Below are positions 13,536 to 22,920 of a stretch of 38,507 nt of DNA, one piece after another. The position numbers and the translations under genes were made by a program. How positions within the stretch are numbered: position 1 is the first letter of the stretch; each line of letters opens with the position of its first letter. The notes beneath the pieces were generated by a model, which searched no databases, was not told the origin of the DNA, and saw nothing but the letters and a program-made list of their open reading frames with translations. Origin of the DNA: Acidimicrobiales bacterium (GTDB lineage Bacteria > Actinomycetota > Acidimicrobiia > Acidimicrobiales > AC-9); contig DATBBR010000142.1 of NCBI GenBank assembly GCA_036270875.1, positions 1 through 38,507 on the forward strand, read 5' to 3'.

Positions 13536-14651
13536 ATGACGGACACCGCCACCATGCCGCCGATGGATGTGGCCGCCCGCCTCCCCCGGTTGCGGGAGCG
13601 ACTCAGCGACGCTGGCTGCGACGCCCTGGTCGTCACCAACCTGTCCAACGTCGGGTACCTGACCGGGTTCACCGGCTCGGCCGGCATCCTCCTGGTCACG
13701 CCGGGAGACGCTGTCCTGGTCACTGACGGGCGCTACAAGACCCAGTCCCAGGAGCAGCTGGCGGCGGCCGGAGTGGACGCCCGCGTCGAGATCGGTGGCG
13801 TGGCGGCCCAGCTGGAGGCCCTCACCACCGCAGCCCGGGGAGTCGGTCGGGTGGGCCTCGAGGCAACCGACGTCACCTGGTCCCGTCAGCGGAGGTTCGC
13901 GGCCGAGGTGTTCAGCGGGGCCGAGCTGGTGCCGACCGAGGGCGTCGTCGAGGACTTCCGCCGGGTGAAGGACGCGGGAGAGCTGGCCCGCATGGAGGCG
14001 GCGGCCGGCATCGCCGACGCCGCCCTGGCCGAGGTGAGGGGCCTGCTGGCCGAGCGGGTGACCGAGGCCGATCTGGCCCTGGAGCTCGACTTCGCCATGC
14101 GCCGGCTCGGCGCTGCCGGCAGCTCCTTCGACACGATCGTGGCCGCCGGACCGAACGGGGCCAAGCCGCACGCCCGTCCCTCGGCCCGGCGGATCGAGGC
14201 GGGCGAGCTGGTGGTGATCGACTTCGGTGCCATCGTCGACGGGTACTGCTCGGACATGACCAGGACGCTGTGGGTCGGAGATCTCGGGGCGGGCGTCGCC
14301 GGCCGCATGGTCGAGGTGGTGGCCGCCAGCCAGGCCGCGGGCGTGCAGGCGGTGCGGGCCGGCGCGTCGTGCGCCGACGTCGACGAGGCCTGCCGCGAGG
14401 TGATCGCAGAGGCCGGTTGGGCCGACGCCTTCCTGCACTCGACCGGCCACGGCGTCGGGCTCGATATCCACGAAGCGCCGTGGGTGGCGTCGACGTCCAC
14501 TGATAGCCTCGAGGCGTCCTCGGTCGTCACGGTGGAGCCGGGCGTGTACCTCCCCGATACCGGCGGGGTCCGCATCGAGGACACCGTCGTGGTCACTCCC
14601 GATGGCTGCCGAGCATTGACCAAATCGCCTAAGGACCTCATCACCACATGA
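13536..14651 (+). CDS. pepQ: Xaa-Pro peptidase, M24 family
   Basis: Metallo-aminopeptidase that removes N-terminal residues preceding proline or cleaves Xaa-Pro dipeptides. 371 residues: an N-terminal creatinase-like domain (about 10-130, [21 protein letters not shown]) and the C-terminal pita-bread fold with all five metal ligands, in [19 protein letters not shown] (two Asp), [13 protein letters not shown] (His), VEPGVYL (Glu) and VRIEDTVVV (Glu). The frame is open 180 bases further upstream, but that part runs through the inverted repeat and does not look like protein; ATG 13536 fits the family start. The gene symbol follows the mycobacterial neighbour and the exact specificity is uncertain. 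Stop overlaps efp as ATGA. Confidence 0.92.
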   Translation: MTDTATMPPMDVAARLPRLRERLSDAGCDALVVTNLSNVGYLTGFTGSAGILLVTPGDAVLVTDGRYKTQSQEQLAAAGVDARVEIGGVAAQLEALTTAARGVGRVGLEATDVTWSRQRRFAAEVFSGAELVPTEGVVEDFRRVKDAGELARMEAAAGIADAALAEVRGLLAERVTEADLALELDFAMRRLGAAGSSFDTIVAAGPNGAKPHARPSARRIEAGELVVIDFGAIVDGYCSDMTRTLWVGDLGAGVAGRMVEVVAASQAAGVQAVRAGASCADVDEACREVIAEAGWADAFLHSTGHGVGLDIHEAPWVASTSTDSLEASSVVTVEPGVYLPDTGGVRIEDTVVVTPDGCRALTKSPKDLITT

Positions 14652-15211
14652 CCGTCTCGACCAACGATCTCAAGAACGGCATGACCCTCGACCTTTCCGA
14701 GGGGCTGGTCTCCGTGGTCGAGTTCCAGCACGTGAAGCCAGGCAAAGGCGGCGCTTTCGTGCGGACCAAGCTGAAGAACGTGCGAACCGGCGCCGTGCTG
14801 GAGCGGACCTTCCGCGCCGACGAGAAGGTCGAGCAGGCGCTTATCGACAAGCGCGAGATGCAGTACCTGTACCGCGACGGAGAGCAGTACGTGTTCATGG
14901 ACACCGCCTCCTACGATCAGCTCCACGTCGAGGCGCCGGCCCTTGGTGACTCGGCCCGTTTCATCAAGGAGGGGGACTCGGCGGTCCTCTCGCTCTATGA
15001 CGGCGAGATCGTCGGGGTCGACCTGCCCGCGGCCGTGGAGCTGACAGTGTCCGAGACCGAGCCGGGCCTGCAGGGCGACCGGGTCTCGGGCGCGCGCAAG
15101 CCGGCCACGCTCGAGACGGGTCTCGTCGTCTCGGTGCCTCTGTTCGTCAACACTGGCGACCGCATCAAGGTCGACACCCGCTCCGCCGAGTACCTCACCC
15201 GAGCCCAGTAG
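14648..15211 (+). CDS. efp: Elongation factor P
   Basis: Binds between the P and E sites and rescues ribosomes stalled on polyproline. 187 residues with the three OB-like domains. The tip loop reads KPGKGGAF, with the conserved Lys at the modification position; no lysylation genes (epmA/B) are in the window, so its modification state is unknown. C-terminal signature region [24 protein letters not shown]. Coupled to pepQ (ATGA) and followed 6 bp later by nusB, as in mycobacteria. The nearby carboxypeptidase and nfuA products contain Pro-rich segments that could need it. Confidence 0.97.
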   Translation: MTVSTNDLKNGMTLDLSEGLVSVVEFQHVKPGKGGAFVRTKLKNVRTGAVLERTFRADEKVEQALIDKREMQYLYRDGEQYVFMDTASYDQLHVEAPALGDSARFIKEGDSAVLSLYDGEIVGVDLPAAVELTVSETEPGLQGDRVSGARKPATLETGLVVSVPLFVNTGDRIKVDTRSAEYLTRAQ

Positions 15212-15217
15212 CGTGCG

Positions 15218-15628
15218 ATGAGTGTCGGCACCCGCCGCGCGGAGCGCGAGCGGGCCCTGTCGCTCCTCTACGAGGCGGAAGCCAAGGATCTGCGCGCCGC
15301 CGCCCTCCTGGCCCAGCTCCCCGTGTCGCCCGAGCCCTTCGTCGTGGACCTGGTGACCGGTGTCGACGGCCACCGCGACCGCATCGACGAGCTCATCAGC
15401 CGGCACGCCATCGACTGGACGCTGGACCGCATGCCCGCCGTCGATCGCAGCATCCTGCGACTCGGAGCCTATGAGCTGCTCGAACGCCCGGACATCCCGG
15501 TGGGAGCGGTGATCTCCGAGGCGGTCGAGCTGGCCAAGCGGTACTCGACGGACGAGTCGGGACGATTCGTCAACGGCATGTTGGCGAGCATCGCGTCCGA
15601 GACCCGTCCAGCGAGCGCGTCCGACTGA
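15218..15628 (+). CDS. nusB: Transcription antitermination protein NusB
   Basis: Helical RNA-binding factor of the rRNA antitermination complex with NusE (S10). 136 residues, standard. Motifs: RRAERERALSLLYEAE at the N-terminus, IDWTLDRMPAVDRSILRLGAYELL, VGAVISEAVELAKRYSTDESGRFVNGMLASI. Starts ATG 6 bp after efp. The -10 box of the pyr operon begins at its stop codon. Confidence 0.96.
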   Translation: MSVGTRRAERERALSLLYEAEAKDLRAAALLAQLPVSPEPFVVDLVTGVDGHRDRIDELISRHAIDWTLDRMPAVDRSILRLGAYELLERPDIPVGAVISEAVELAKRYSTDESGRFVNGMLASIASETRPASASD

Positions 15629-15634
15629 TAAGCT
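15629..15634 (+). promoter_or_regulatory. Probable -10 box of the pyr operon
   Basis: TAAGCT (within TGATAAGCT) directly after the nusB stop. It predicts a start of transcription near 15641, so the RNA would begin almost exactly at the PyrR-binding hairpin. The -35 region is not clear. Confidence 0.45.
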
Positions 15635-15644
15635 CCTGGTCTGA

Positions 15645-15675
15645 CCGTGAAGTGGGTCCCGTGAGGCCTGCACGG
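15645..15675 (+). promoter_or_regulatory. PyrR-binding RNA hairpin of the pyr leader
   Basis: Matches the known PyrR site (consensus ARUCCNGNGAGGYU). Upper stem G54-G55-G56-U57-C58 pairs with G65-G66-C67-C68-U69 (last two digits of positions), closing the hexaloop CCGUGA, which fits CNGNGA. A purine-rich 5' internal bulge (15650-15653) separates it from a lower stem CCGTG (15645-15649) / CACGG (15671-15675). This is the architecture known for Bacillus and mycobacterial sites. PyrR with UMP would bind here. A GGAGG ribosome-binding site begins only 6 nt downstream, at 15681. Confidence 0.85.
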
Positions 15676-15692
15676 ACAGTGGAGGAAGACTC

Positions 15693-16262
15693 TTGGCCGA
15701 GCGAGAGCGGCACCTGACGCCCCCCCGGAGGGGCGTTTTTGTTGCCCGGGCCCAGGTGATGACGGCCGAGGACGTGCGTCGGGCCCTGACCCGAATCGCC
15801 CACGAGGTCATCGAGCGCAACCGGGGCCTCGAGCGCGTGGCCCTCGTCGGGCTCCAGACGGGCGGGGCGCCCCTGGCCCGCCGGTTGGCGGCGATCCTCG
15901 AGGAGATCGAGGGGACCGCAGTGCCGATGGGCAGCCTCGACGTGGCCTTCTACCGCGACGACATCGGGCTGCGACCGGTGCTGCCGGAGGCGGTGACGAG
16001 CATCGACTTCGAGGTGTCGGGCCGGGTCGTCGTGATGGTCGACGACGTCCTTTTCACGGGCCGCACCGTACGGGCCGCGCTCAACGCGCTCAACGACTAC
16101 GGGCGGGCCCAGGCCGTGCAGCTGGCGGTGATGGTCGACCGGGGCCATCGTGAGCTGCCCATCCGCCCCGACTACGTCGGGAAGAACCTGCCCACCCGTC
16201 GTGACGAGCTGGTCGATGTGAGCGAGGAGGGCGTGGTCATCGGCGATCTGGTGGGCCGGTGA
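15693..16262 (+). CDS. pyrR: Bifunctional pyr operon regulator / uracil phosphoribosyltransferase PyrR
   Basis: UMP-sensing RNA-binding protein with weak uracil phosphoribosyltransferase activity. 189 residues from the TTG. PRPP loop VVMVDDVLFTGRTVRAAL, then VQLAVMVDRGHRELPIRPDYVGKNLPT, both family hallmarks. The TTG at 15693 has an ideal ribosome-binding site (GGAGG at 15681-15685, 7 nt spacing). An in-frame ATG at 15759 would give MTAEDVRRALTRIAHEV, but B. subtilis PyrR has about ten more residues before the equivalent helix, so the upstream start is favoured. Either way the intrinsic terminator lies between the ribosome-binding site and ATG 15759. First gene of the pyr operon; stop overlaps pyrB as GTGA. 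Confidence 0.94.
   Translation: MAERERHLTPPRRGVFVARAQVMTAEDVRRALTRIAHEVIERNRGLERVALVGLQTGGAPLARRLAAILEEIEGTAVPMGSLDVAFYRDDIGLRPVLPEAVTSIDFEVSGRVVVMVDDVLFTGRTVRAALNALNDYGRAQAVQLAVMVDRGHRELPIRPDYVGKNLPTRRDELVDVSEEGVVIGDLVGR
15717..15740 (+). terminator. Intrinsic terminator inside the first codons of pyrR
   Basis: Stem ACGCCCC (15717-15723) / GGGGCGT (15730-15736), six-base loop, then TTTTT (15736-15740). This is the only convincing GC-stem plus T-run terminator in the window. It lies 24 nt after the TTG start of pyrR, so ribosomes translating pyrR would cover it and loss of translation would expose it. Confidence 0.8.
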
Positions 16263-17224
16263 CGGGATCGGTCAACGGGCCGGTGACGACCGCTCGCCAC
16301 CTTCTCTCGATCGCCGATCTCGGTCGGGACGGGATCGAGGAGGTGATGCGGGTCGCAGATTCGTTCGTCGAGGTCGGCCAGCGCGCCATCCCCAAGGTGC
16401 CAGCGCTGCGGGGCAAGACCGTCGTGTCGCTGTTCTGCGAGGACTCGACCCGGACCCGGTTGTCGTTCGAGACGGCGGCCCGGCGGCTCTCGGCCGACAC
16501 CATGAACTTCTCGGCATCGTCGTCCTCGTTGAGCAAGGGCGAGTCGCTCCGGGACACCGTCGAGACGATCGACGCCATGGGCGTGCACGCGCTCGTCGTC
16601 CGCCACCCCTCCGCTGGCGTGCCCTGGCAGGTCGCCTCGTGGGTGTCCGCCTCGGTGATCAATGCCGGCGACGGGTGGCACGAGCACCCCACCCAGGCCC
16701 TCCTCGACTGCTACACGATCCGCCAGAGCGTCGGGTCCGACCGGGCCTTCGAGGGTCTCCGCGTCGCCATCGTGGGTGACGTGAAGCACAGCCGGGTGGC
16801 GCGATCGAACATCGTCGCCTTCTCCACTCTTGGCGCCGAGGTGACGGTCGTGGCGCCTCCGACACTGCTGCCGCCGTCGCTCGCAGGGTGGCCGGTCGTG
16901 GTGAGCCACGACCTGGACACGGTGCTGCCCAAGTCCGATGTGGTCTACCTGCTGCGGCTCCAGTCCGAGCGGGCCACGGAGTCGCTTCTTCCGTCGGTGC
17001 GCGAGTACACCGCCGGCTACGGGTTGACCAGGGCTCGAGGCCGCCTGCTGGCCGAGCGGGCCCTGGTGATGCACCCCGGACCCATGAACCGCGGTGTCGA
17101 GATCGCCGCCGAGCTGGCGGCGCTGCCCAACTCCCTCGTCACCCGCCAGGTCGCCAACGGCGTCGCCGTGCGCATGGCCGTGCTGTTCCTGCTCTTGGGC
17201 TCGGGGGCAGACCTTGGCGCGTGA
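16259..17224 (+). CDS. pyrB: Aspartate carbamoyltransferase catalytic subunit
   Basis: Joins carbamoyl phosphate and aspartate to N-carbamoyl-aspartate. 321 residues. Carbamoyl-phosphate loop FCEDSTRTRLSFETAARRL, the SSLSKGESLRDT loop supplying Ser and Lys from a neighbouring subunit, HPTQALLDCYTI, and HPGPMNRGVEI are all present, so the enzyme should be active. No regulatory subunit PyrI is present, as expected for this lineage. Starts GTG within the pyrR stop; the 3' end overlaps pyrC by 11 nt. Confidence 0.97.
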   Translation: MTGSVNGPVTTARHLLSIADLGRDGIEEVMRVADSFVEVGQRAIPKVPALRGKTVVSLFCEDSTRTRLSFETAARRLSADTMNFSASSSSLSKGESLRDTVETIDAMGVHALVVRHPSAGVPWQVASWVSASVINAGDGWHEHPTQALLDCYTIRQSVGSDRAFEGLRVAIVGDVKHSRVARSNIVAFSTLGAEVTVVAPPTLLPPSLAGWPVVVSHDLDTVLPKSDVVYLLRLQSERATESLLPSVREYTAGYGLTRARGRLLAERALVMHPGPMNRGVEIAAELAALPNSLVTRQVANGVAVRMAVLFLLLGSGADLGA

Positions 17225-18506
17225 GCTCGTGGTCCGCGGGGGCAGGGTGGTCGACGCCACCGGGGAGCGGCGGGCCGACGTGGCCGTGGCCGACGGCGCG
17301 GTCGTGGCCGTCGAGGCCGATCTCGAGCCGTCGTCGGATGCCGTGGTGCTCGATGCCGGCGGCTGCGTCGTGGCCCCGGGGCTGGTGGACCTCCACACCC
17401 ATCTGCGCGAGCCCGGGCGGGAAGAAGCCGAGCGGGTCGAGAGCGGCGCTCGCGCCGCTGCCCTGGGCGGCTACACCGCCGTGGTCGCCATGCCCAACAC
17501 CGATCCGCCGATCGACTCCGTCGCCGTGGTTCGCCAGGTGCTCGACCTCGGCGCAACGGCGGCGGCCGATGTCGCCGTGGCCGGGGCCATCACCGTTGGC
17601 CGGGAGGGCGAGCGCCTTGCTCCCCTGGCCGAGATGGCTGCCCTCGGCGTGCGCCTCTTCACCGACGACGGCACCGGCGTGCAGGACGCCCGGCTCATGC
17701 GGCGGGCCCTCGAGTACGCCTCGGCGCTCGACGTCGTGCTGGCCCAGCACTGCGAGGAGTCCCGGCTGGCTGCCGGCGGGCAGATGCACGAGGGAGAGTG
17801 GTCCAGTCGCCTCGGCGTTCCCGGCATCCCGGCCGCCGCCGAGGAGCTGATGGTCTATCGCGACATCAGCCTGGCCCGGCTCACCGGGGCCCGCGTCCAC
17901 CTTCTCCATGTGTCCACCGCCGCCTCGGTCGCGATGGTGGAGGCGGCCAAGGCCGAGGGTCTGCCCGTGTCGGCCGAGGCGGCTCCGCACCACCTCTGCC
18001 TCACCGACGCCGAGCTGGCCGGCTATGACCCCGTGTTCAAGGTGAACCCGCCGCTGCGGGGCCCGTCGGACGTGGCCGCCGTGCGCGCCGGGCTCGCCAA
18101 CGGTGCTCTCGACGCCATCGCCACCGACCACGCCCCCCACCCCCAGGAGGCCAAGGAGGCTCCCTTCGACGCCGCGCCACCGGGGATGATCGGCTTGGAG
18201 ACGGCACTGGCGGTGGCCCTCCACGAGCTGAGTGGCGTGCTGTCGATCGCCGCCATCATGGCCCTCCTGTCCTGGCGTCCGGCGCAGATCGCAGGGCTCT
18301 CGGCCGACCACGGTGGGCCGATCGCGCCCGGGACCTCCGCCAACCTGTGCGTGATCGACCCCCGGGCCACCTGGGTCGTCGACCCCGCCCGGATGGCCAG
18401 CCGGAGCCGTAACACGCCGTTCGCCGGACGCCGCCTGACCGGGCGCGTGCGGCACACCGTGTACCGGGGTGAGCCCGTCGTCATCGACGGGGAGGCCCAG
18501 CGGTGA
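17214..18506 (+). CDS. pyrC: Dihydroorotase
   Basis: Zinc amidohydrolase that closes N-carbamoyl-aspartate to dihydroorotate. 430 residues, type I. Metal ligands are in place: HxH in DLHTHLREPG, HCEES, LLHVSTA and the catalytic Asp in ATDHAPH; MPNTDPP is a further signature. It is therefore an active enzyme and not the PyrX-type inactive homologue. The start is uncertain: TTG 17214 (MARELVVRGGRV, with GGGGGCAG just upstream) fits the family N-terminus; GTG 17229 is the alternative. Stop overlaps carA as GTGA. Confidence 0.95.
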   Translation: MARELVVRGGRVVDATGERRADVAVADGAVVAVEADLEPSSDAVVLDAGGCVVAPGLVDLHTHLREPGREEAERVESGARAAALGGYTAVVAMPNTDPPIDSVAVVRQVLDLGATAAADVAVAGAITVGREGERLAPLAEMAALGVRLFTDDGTGVQDARLMRRALEYASALDVVLAQHCEESRLAAGGQMHEGEWSSRLGVPGIPAAAEELMVYRDISLARLTGARVHLLHVSTAASVAMVEAAKAEGLPVSAEAAPHHLCLTDAELAGYDPVFKVNPPLRGPSDVAAVRAGLANGALDAIATDHAPHPQEAKEAPFDAAPPGMIGLETALAVALHELSGVLSIAAIMALLSWRPAQIAGLSADHGGPIAPGTSANLCVIDPRATWVVDPARMASRSRNTPFAGRRLTGRVRHTVYRGEPVVIDGEAQR

Positions 18507-19576
18507 GCGACGCCCTCCTCGTGCTCGCCGACGGCGCCGTGTTCGAGGGCGAGACGGTCGGCGCCGCTGGGCGCGGAGGGGTCGCCACGGGCGAGGTGGT
18601 GTTCAACACGGTGATGAGCGGCTACCAGGAGGTCGTCACCGACCCGTCGTACGCAGGTCAGGTGATCGCCTTCACCTATCCCCACATCGGCAACTACGGC
18701 GTGGCTCCCGAGGATGACGAGAGCCGCCGGCCGTGGTGCCGGGGTGTCGTGGTGCGCGACCTGGCGACCCGGCCCAGCAGCTGGCGCTCCGTCGAGAGCT
18801 TGGGCGGCTTCCTGGAGCGGCACGGCGTCCCCGGCATCGCCGGCATCGACACCCGGCGTCTCACCCGCCACATCCGAGAGGCGGGCGCGCTGCCGTGCGC
18901 CTTCGGTCCCGCCGACGAACAGACGCTGCTGGCGGCGGCCCAGGCCGAACCCGGCACCGAAGGCGTCGACCTGGCGACCGCGGTCACCACCCCGGAGCCC
19001 TACGAGGTCGGTGACGGGCCCCTCCGCGTGGTGGCCTACGACTTCGGCATCAAGCGGGCGATGCTGCGCCGGCTCGGGGCCATGGCCCGCGTGCAGGTGG
19101 TCCCGGCCACGACGCCGGCCGAGGAGGTGCTGGCCGACCGGCCCGACGGCGTCCTGCTCTCGAACGGGCCGGGCGACCCGTCAGCGCTTGGTTACGCGGT
19201 GGACACCATCACTTCCATGCTCGGAGAGGTGCCGGTGTTCGGGATCTGCCTCGGTCACCAGCTCCTGGCCACCGCGCTGGGCGGGCGCACCTACAAGCTG
19301 ACGTTCGGGCACCACGGAGGCAACCACCCCGTGCGCCGGCTCACCTCGGACAGTGTCGAGATCACCAGCCAGAACCACAACTACGCGGTCGCCGAGGGCT
19401 CCGTGCCCGGCGCCGATGTCACCCACGTCAATCTCAACGACGGGGTCGTCGAGGGATTGCGCAGCCGCGAGCTGGCCGCATTCGGGGTGCAGTACCACCC
19501 CGAGGCCGGTCCGGGACCACACGACGCGGAGTACCTGTTCGAGGAGTTTCGTCTCCTCATGGAGGCGGGCCGCTGA
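18503..19576 (+). CDS. carA: Carbamoyl-phosphate synthase small (glutaminase) subunit
   Basis: Releases ammonia from glutamine and channels it to CarB. 357 residues: the N-terminal CPSase domain ([38 protein letters not shown]) and a class I glutamine amidotransferase domain with the nucleophile in [11 protein letters not shown] and the catalytic His/Glu in [16 protein letters not shown] start within the pyrC stop; TGATG overlap with carB. Confidence 0.97.
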   Translation: MSDALLVLADGAVFEGETVGAAGRGGVATGEVVFNTVMSGYQEVVTDPSYAGQVIAFTYPHIGNYGVAPEDDESRRPWCRGVVVRDLATRPSSWRSVESLGGFLERHGVPGIAGIDTRRLTRHIREAGALPCAFGPADEQTLLAAAQAEPGTEGVDLATAVTTPEPYEVGDGPLRVVAYDFGIKRAMLRRLGAMARVQVVPATTPAEEVLADRPDGVLLSNGPGDPSALGYAVDTITSMLGEVPVFGICLGHQLLATALGGRTYKLTFGHHGGNHPVRRLTSDSVEITSQNHNYAVAEGSVPGADVTHVNLNDGVVEGLRSRELAAFGVQYHPEAGPGPHDAEYLFEEFRLLMEAGR

Positions 19577-22500
19577 TGCCCCGCCGCGACGACCTGTCGT
19601 CCATCCTCGTCATCGGGTCGGGTCCCATCGTGATCGGCCAGGCGTGCGAGTTCGACTACTCCGGCACCCAGGCGTGTCGCGTCCTCGTCGAAGAGGGCTA
19701 CCGGGTCGTGCTGGCCAACTCGAACCCGGCCACGATCATGACCGATCCGGAGTTCGCCCATCGCACCTATGTGGAGCCGCTGGACGTCGACGTGCTGGCC
19801 GCCATCATCGAGCGCGAGCGCCCTGACGCCGTCCTCGGGACCCTGGGAGGCCAGACAGCCCTCAACCTGGCCGTGGGCCTCGTCGAGCGGGGGGTGCTCG
19901 AGCGCTTCGGTGTCGAGCTGATCGGCGCCAGCGCCGAGGCCATCCACACCGCCGAGGACCGCGAGCGCTTCAAGGCGGCGATGACAGAGATCGGCCTCTC
20001 CGTCCCTCCGTCGGGTTTCGCCTACAACCTCGAAGACGCGCTCGGTGTCGCCCGGGAGATCGGCTTCCCGCTCATCGTGCGCCCGTCGTTCATCCTCGGT
20101 GGCGCGGGCACGGGCATCGCCCACGACCTCGACAGCTTCCGCGCCTTGGCCCGGACCGCCCTCGCCACCAGCCCCATCTCGGAGATCCTCATCGAGCGAT
20201 CCATCGCCGGTTGGAAGGAGTATGAGCTCGAGGTCATGCGCGACAGGGTGGACAACTGTGTCGTCGTGTGCTCGATCGAGAACCTCGATCCAATGGGTGT
20301 CCACACGGGCGACTCGATCACGGTTGCTCCGATCCAGACGCTCGCCGACGTCGAGTACCAGAGGATGCGCGACGCCGCGTTTGCCTGCATCCGTCGCATC
20401 GGGGTGGAGACCGGAGGCTCCAACATCCAGTTCGCCGTCGATCCGGAGCGCGGCGACATGGCCGTGATCGAGATGAACCCGCGCGTGTCGCGCTCGAGCG
20501 CGTTGGCCTCCAAGGCGACGGGGTTCCCCATCGCCAAGATCGCCGCCCGGTTGGCTGTCGGCTACACGCTGGACGAGATTGCCAACGACATCACGCGCGA
20601 GACACCCGCCAGCTTCGAGCCCACCATCGACTACGTCGTGACCAAGGTCCCGCGCTGGGCGTTCGAGAAGTTCCCCGGGATCCCCGATGCCCTGGGGACC
20701 AGCATGCAGTCGGTGGGCGAGGCCATGGCGATCGGCCGCACCTTCCCCGAGTCGCTGCAAAAGGCGCTCCGTTCTCTCGAGCACGGCCGCTGGGGCCTGA
20801 ACTGCGACCCAGGCGAGACGATGCTCGACTCGCTCTCCGACGACGAGCTCGTCCGGCGGGCGTCGGTGGCGACACCGGATCGGCCCTTCCAGCTGGAAGC
20901 GGCGTTGCGCCGCGGCATCGGAGCCGAACGCCTGGCCTCGGCCACCGGTGTCGACGAATGGTTCCTCGGCCAGATCGGGCGCATCGTGGCGGAGCGCCAG
21001 CGCCTGGCCGGCCGCCGTGTCGGGGACATGGCCCGTAGCGACTGGCGGCGGGCGAAGAGGCTGGGATTCGGCGACGCGCAGCTGGCGCGGCTGCTCGGCT
21101 CGACCGATGATGCCGTTCGCGGCGCCCGCCTGGCTGCCGGCGTACGACCGACGTTCAAGACCGTCGACACGTGTGGCGCCGAGTTCGAAGCGGCGACGCC
21201 GTACCACTACTCGACCTACGAGGACGAGGACGAGGTCCGGCCCAGCCGCCGGCCGACAGTGATCGTGCTCGGCTCGGGGCCCAACCGCATCGGCCAGGGG
21301 ATCGAGTTCGACTACTGCTGCGTGCAGGCGAGCTTCGCCCTGCGCCAGGCCGGCTACGAGACCGTCATGGTCAACTCCAACCCGGAGACCGTCTCGACGG
21401 ACTACGACACCAGCGACCGCTTGTACTTCGAGCCCGTGGGAGAGGAGGAGGTTCGCAACGTCATCGAGGCGGAGCAGGCAGCCGCCCAGGCGGGCGGAGA
21501 CGTCGTGGGGGTTGTCGTGAGCCTCGGCGGCCAGACGCCGCTCAAGCTGGCGGGACGGCTACCCCGTGAGCTGGTGCTGGGCACGAGCCCGGACGCCATC
21601 GACCTGGCCGAGGACCGCGAGCGCTGGAGCGCGTTGTGCGCCCGGCTCGAGATTCCCCAGCCCGCGGGGGCCACGGCGACGTCGGTCGACGAGGCCCTGG
21701 CCGTGCTCGACCGGATCGGCTACCCGGCCCTGCTGCGTCCCAGCTATGTGCTCGGGGGCCGGGCTATGGAAATCGTCTACGACGAGCCCGGCCTGCGCCA
21801 CGCCATGGCTGCTCTGGCACCGTTCGGGGGAACGGGCGCGGCAGGCTCCCTCGGGCGCGAGGGTGGGCTGTCGGCGGAGCGGCCAGTGCTGGTGGACCGG
21901 TTCCTCGAGGACGCCGTCGAGGTGGACGTGGACGCCGTGCGCGACCGCACCGGCGAGATCGTGATCGGTGCCGTGATGGAGCACGTCGAGGAGGCCGGGG
22001 TGCACTCGGGCGACTCGGCGTGCGTGATCCCACCGCCCACGCTGCCCACGTCGACGGTGGAGGTCATCGAGAGCTACACCCGGGCCATCGCCGACGCCCT
22101 CGACGTCCGGGGGCCGGTCAATGTCCAGTACGCGGTCAAGCAGGGGCAGGTGTTCGTGATCGAGGCCAACCCGCGGGCCAGCCGCACGGTGCCGTTCGTG
22201 GCCAAGGCCACCGGCGTGGCCCTCGCCAAGGTGGCGGCGCGGGTCATCGTGGGGGCCACGCTCGCCGAGCTGCGAGCCGAGGGGCTGCTGGCGTCGCCGG
22301 GTGGCGGCGATCGCGTGAGCGTGAAGGAGGCGGTACTGCCCTTCGAGCGGTTCCCGGACGTCGACACGCTGCTGGGACCGGAGATGCGCTCGACCGGAGA
22401 GGTGATGGGCGTCGACCGGACCTTCGGCCTCGCCTTCGCCAAGAGCCAGATGGCGGCCGGGGCCCGCCTTCCGGACGCGGGCGCCGTGTTCCTGTCGCTG

Positions 22501-22920
22501 GCCGATCGGGACAAGGCGGCTGGCCTGGGCGCCGCCGTTCGCTTCGTCGAGCTCGGCTTCTCGCTCGCCGCCACGGCCGGAACGGCCGCGTTCCTCGAGG
22601 AGCACGGCGTGCCCGTCGAGACGATCGTCGCCAAGGTGGGGGATGTCAGGAGCGGAGGCCACAGCGAGGGCGTCGACGCCGTCGAGCTCATCGCCAGCGG
22701 CAAGGTCAAGCTCGTCGTGAACACCCCACGGGGCCGGGGGCCGCGCGCCGACGGCGCCTACATCCGCACCACGGCCAGCGTGCACGGCGTGCCCTGTCTG
22801 ACCACGGTGGCGGCGGCGCGCGCCGCGGCCGCCGGGATCGCCGACTGGGCGGGCACCCCGTTGACGGTGCGTTCGCTGCAGGAGCTGCACCAAGGCGACC
22901 AGCTGCGGCTGCCGTTGTGA
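19576..22920 (+). CDS. carB: Carbamoyl-phosphate synthase large subunit
   Basis: 1114 residues, full length. Two homologous ATP-grasp halves, each beginning with the VLGSGPxxIGQG/A-type loop ([21 protein letters not shown] near residue 10; [19 protein letters not shown] near 565), then a C-terminal MGS-like allosteric domain (about 970-1110; [35 protein letters not shown]). It makes carbamoyl phosphate from bicarbonate, ammonia and two ATP for both pyrimidine and arginine synthesis. A modest insertion around residues 740-765 (Gly/Ala-rich, [13 protein letters not shown]) interrupts the second half just before its conserved [13 protein letters not shown]. Its TGA overlaps pyrD as GTGA. Confidence 0.98.
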   Translation: MPRRDDLSSILVIGSGPIVIGQACEFDYSGTQACRVLVEEGYRVVLANSNPATIMTDPEFAHRTYVEPLDVDVLAAIIERERPDAVLGTLGGQTALNLAVGLVERGVLERFGVELIGASAEAIHTAEDRERFKAAMTEIGLSVPPSGFAYNLEDALGVAREIGFPLIVRPSFILGGAGTGIAHDLDSFRALARTALATSPISEILIERSIAGWKEYELEVMRDRVDNCVVVCSIENLDPMGVHTGDSITVAPIQTLADVEYQRMRDAAFACIRRIGVETGGSNIQFAVDPERGDMAVIEMNPRVSRSSALASKATGFPIAKIAARLAVGYTLDEIANDITRETPASFEPTIDYVVTKVPRWAFEKFPGIPDALGTSMQSVGEAMAIGRTFPESLQKALRSLEHGRWGLNCDPGETMLDSLSDDELVRRASVATPDRPFQLEAALRRGIGAERLASATGVDEWFLGQIGRIVAERQRLAGRRVGDMARSDWRRAKRLGFGDAQLARLLGSTDDAVRGARLAAGVRPTFKTVDTCGAEFEAATPYHYSTYEDEDEVRPSRRPTVIVLGSGPNRIGQGIEFDYCCVQASFALRQAGYETVMVNSNPETVSTDYDTSDRLYFEPVGEEEVRNVIEAEQAAAQAGGDVVGVVVSLGGQTPLKLAGRLPRELVLGTSPDAIDLAEDRERWSALCARLEIPQPAGATATSVDEALAVLDRIGYPALLRPSYVLGGRAMEIVYDEPGLRHAMAALAPFGGTGAAGSLGREGGLSAERPVLVDRFLEDAVEVDVDAVRDRTGEIVIGAVMEHVEEAGVHSGDSACVIPPPTLPTSTVEVIESYTRAIADALDVRGPVNVQYAVKQGQVFVIEANPRASRTVPFVAKATGVALAKVAARVIVGATLAELRAEGLLASPGGGDRVSVKEAVLPFERFPDVDTLLGPEMRSTGEVMGVDRTFGLAFAKSQMAAGARLPDAGAVFLSLADRDKAAGLGAAVRFVELGFSLAATAGTAAFLEEHGVPVETIVAKVGDVRSGGHSEGVDAVELIASGKVKLVVNTPRGRGPRADGAYIRTTASVHGVPCLTTVAAARAAAAGIADWAGTPLTVRSLQELHQGDQLRLPL

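Noticed and set aside
12816-15820. Long minus-strand open frames across aroQ, pepQ, efp and nusB
   Set aside because: Typical antisense shadows in high-GC coding DNA; no domain is recognisable, while the plus-strand genes are certain.
17094-17213. Upstream extension of pyrC inside pyrB
   Set aside because: Ser/Pro/Cys-rich shadow of pyrB codons; the dihydroorotase N-terminus begins at ARELVVRGGRV.
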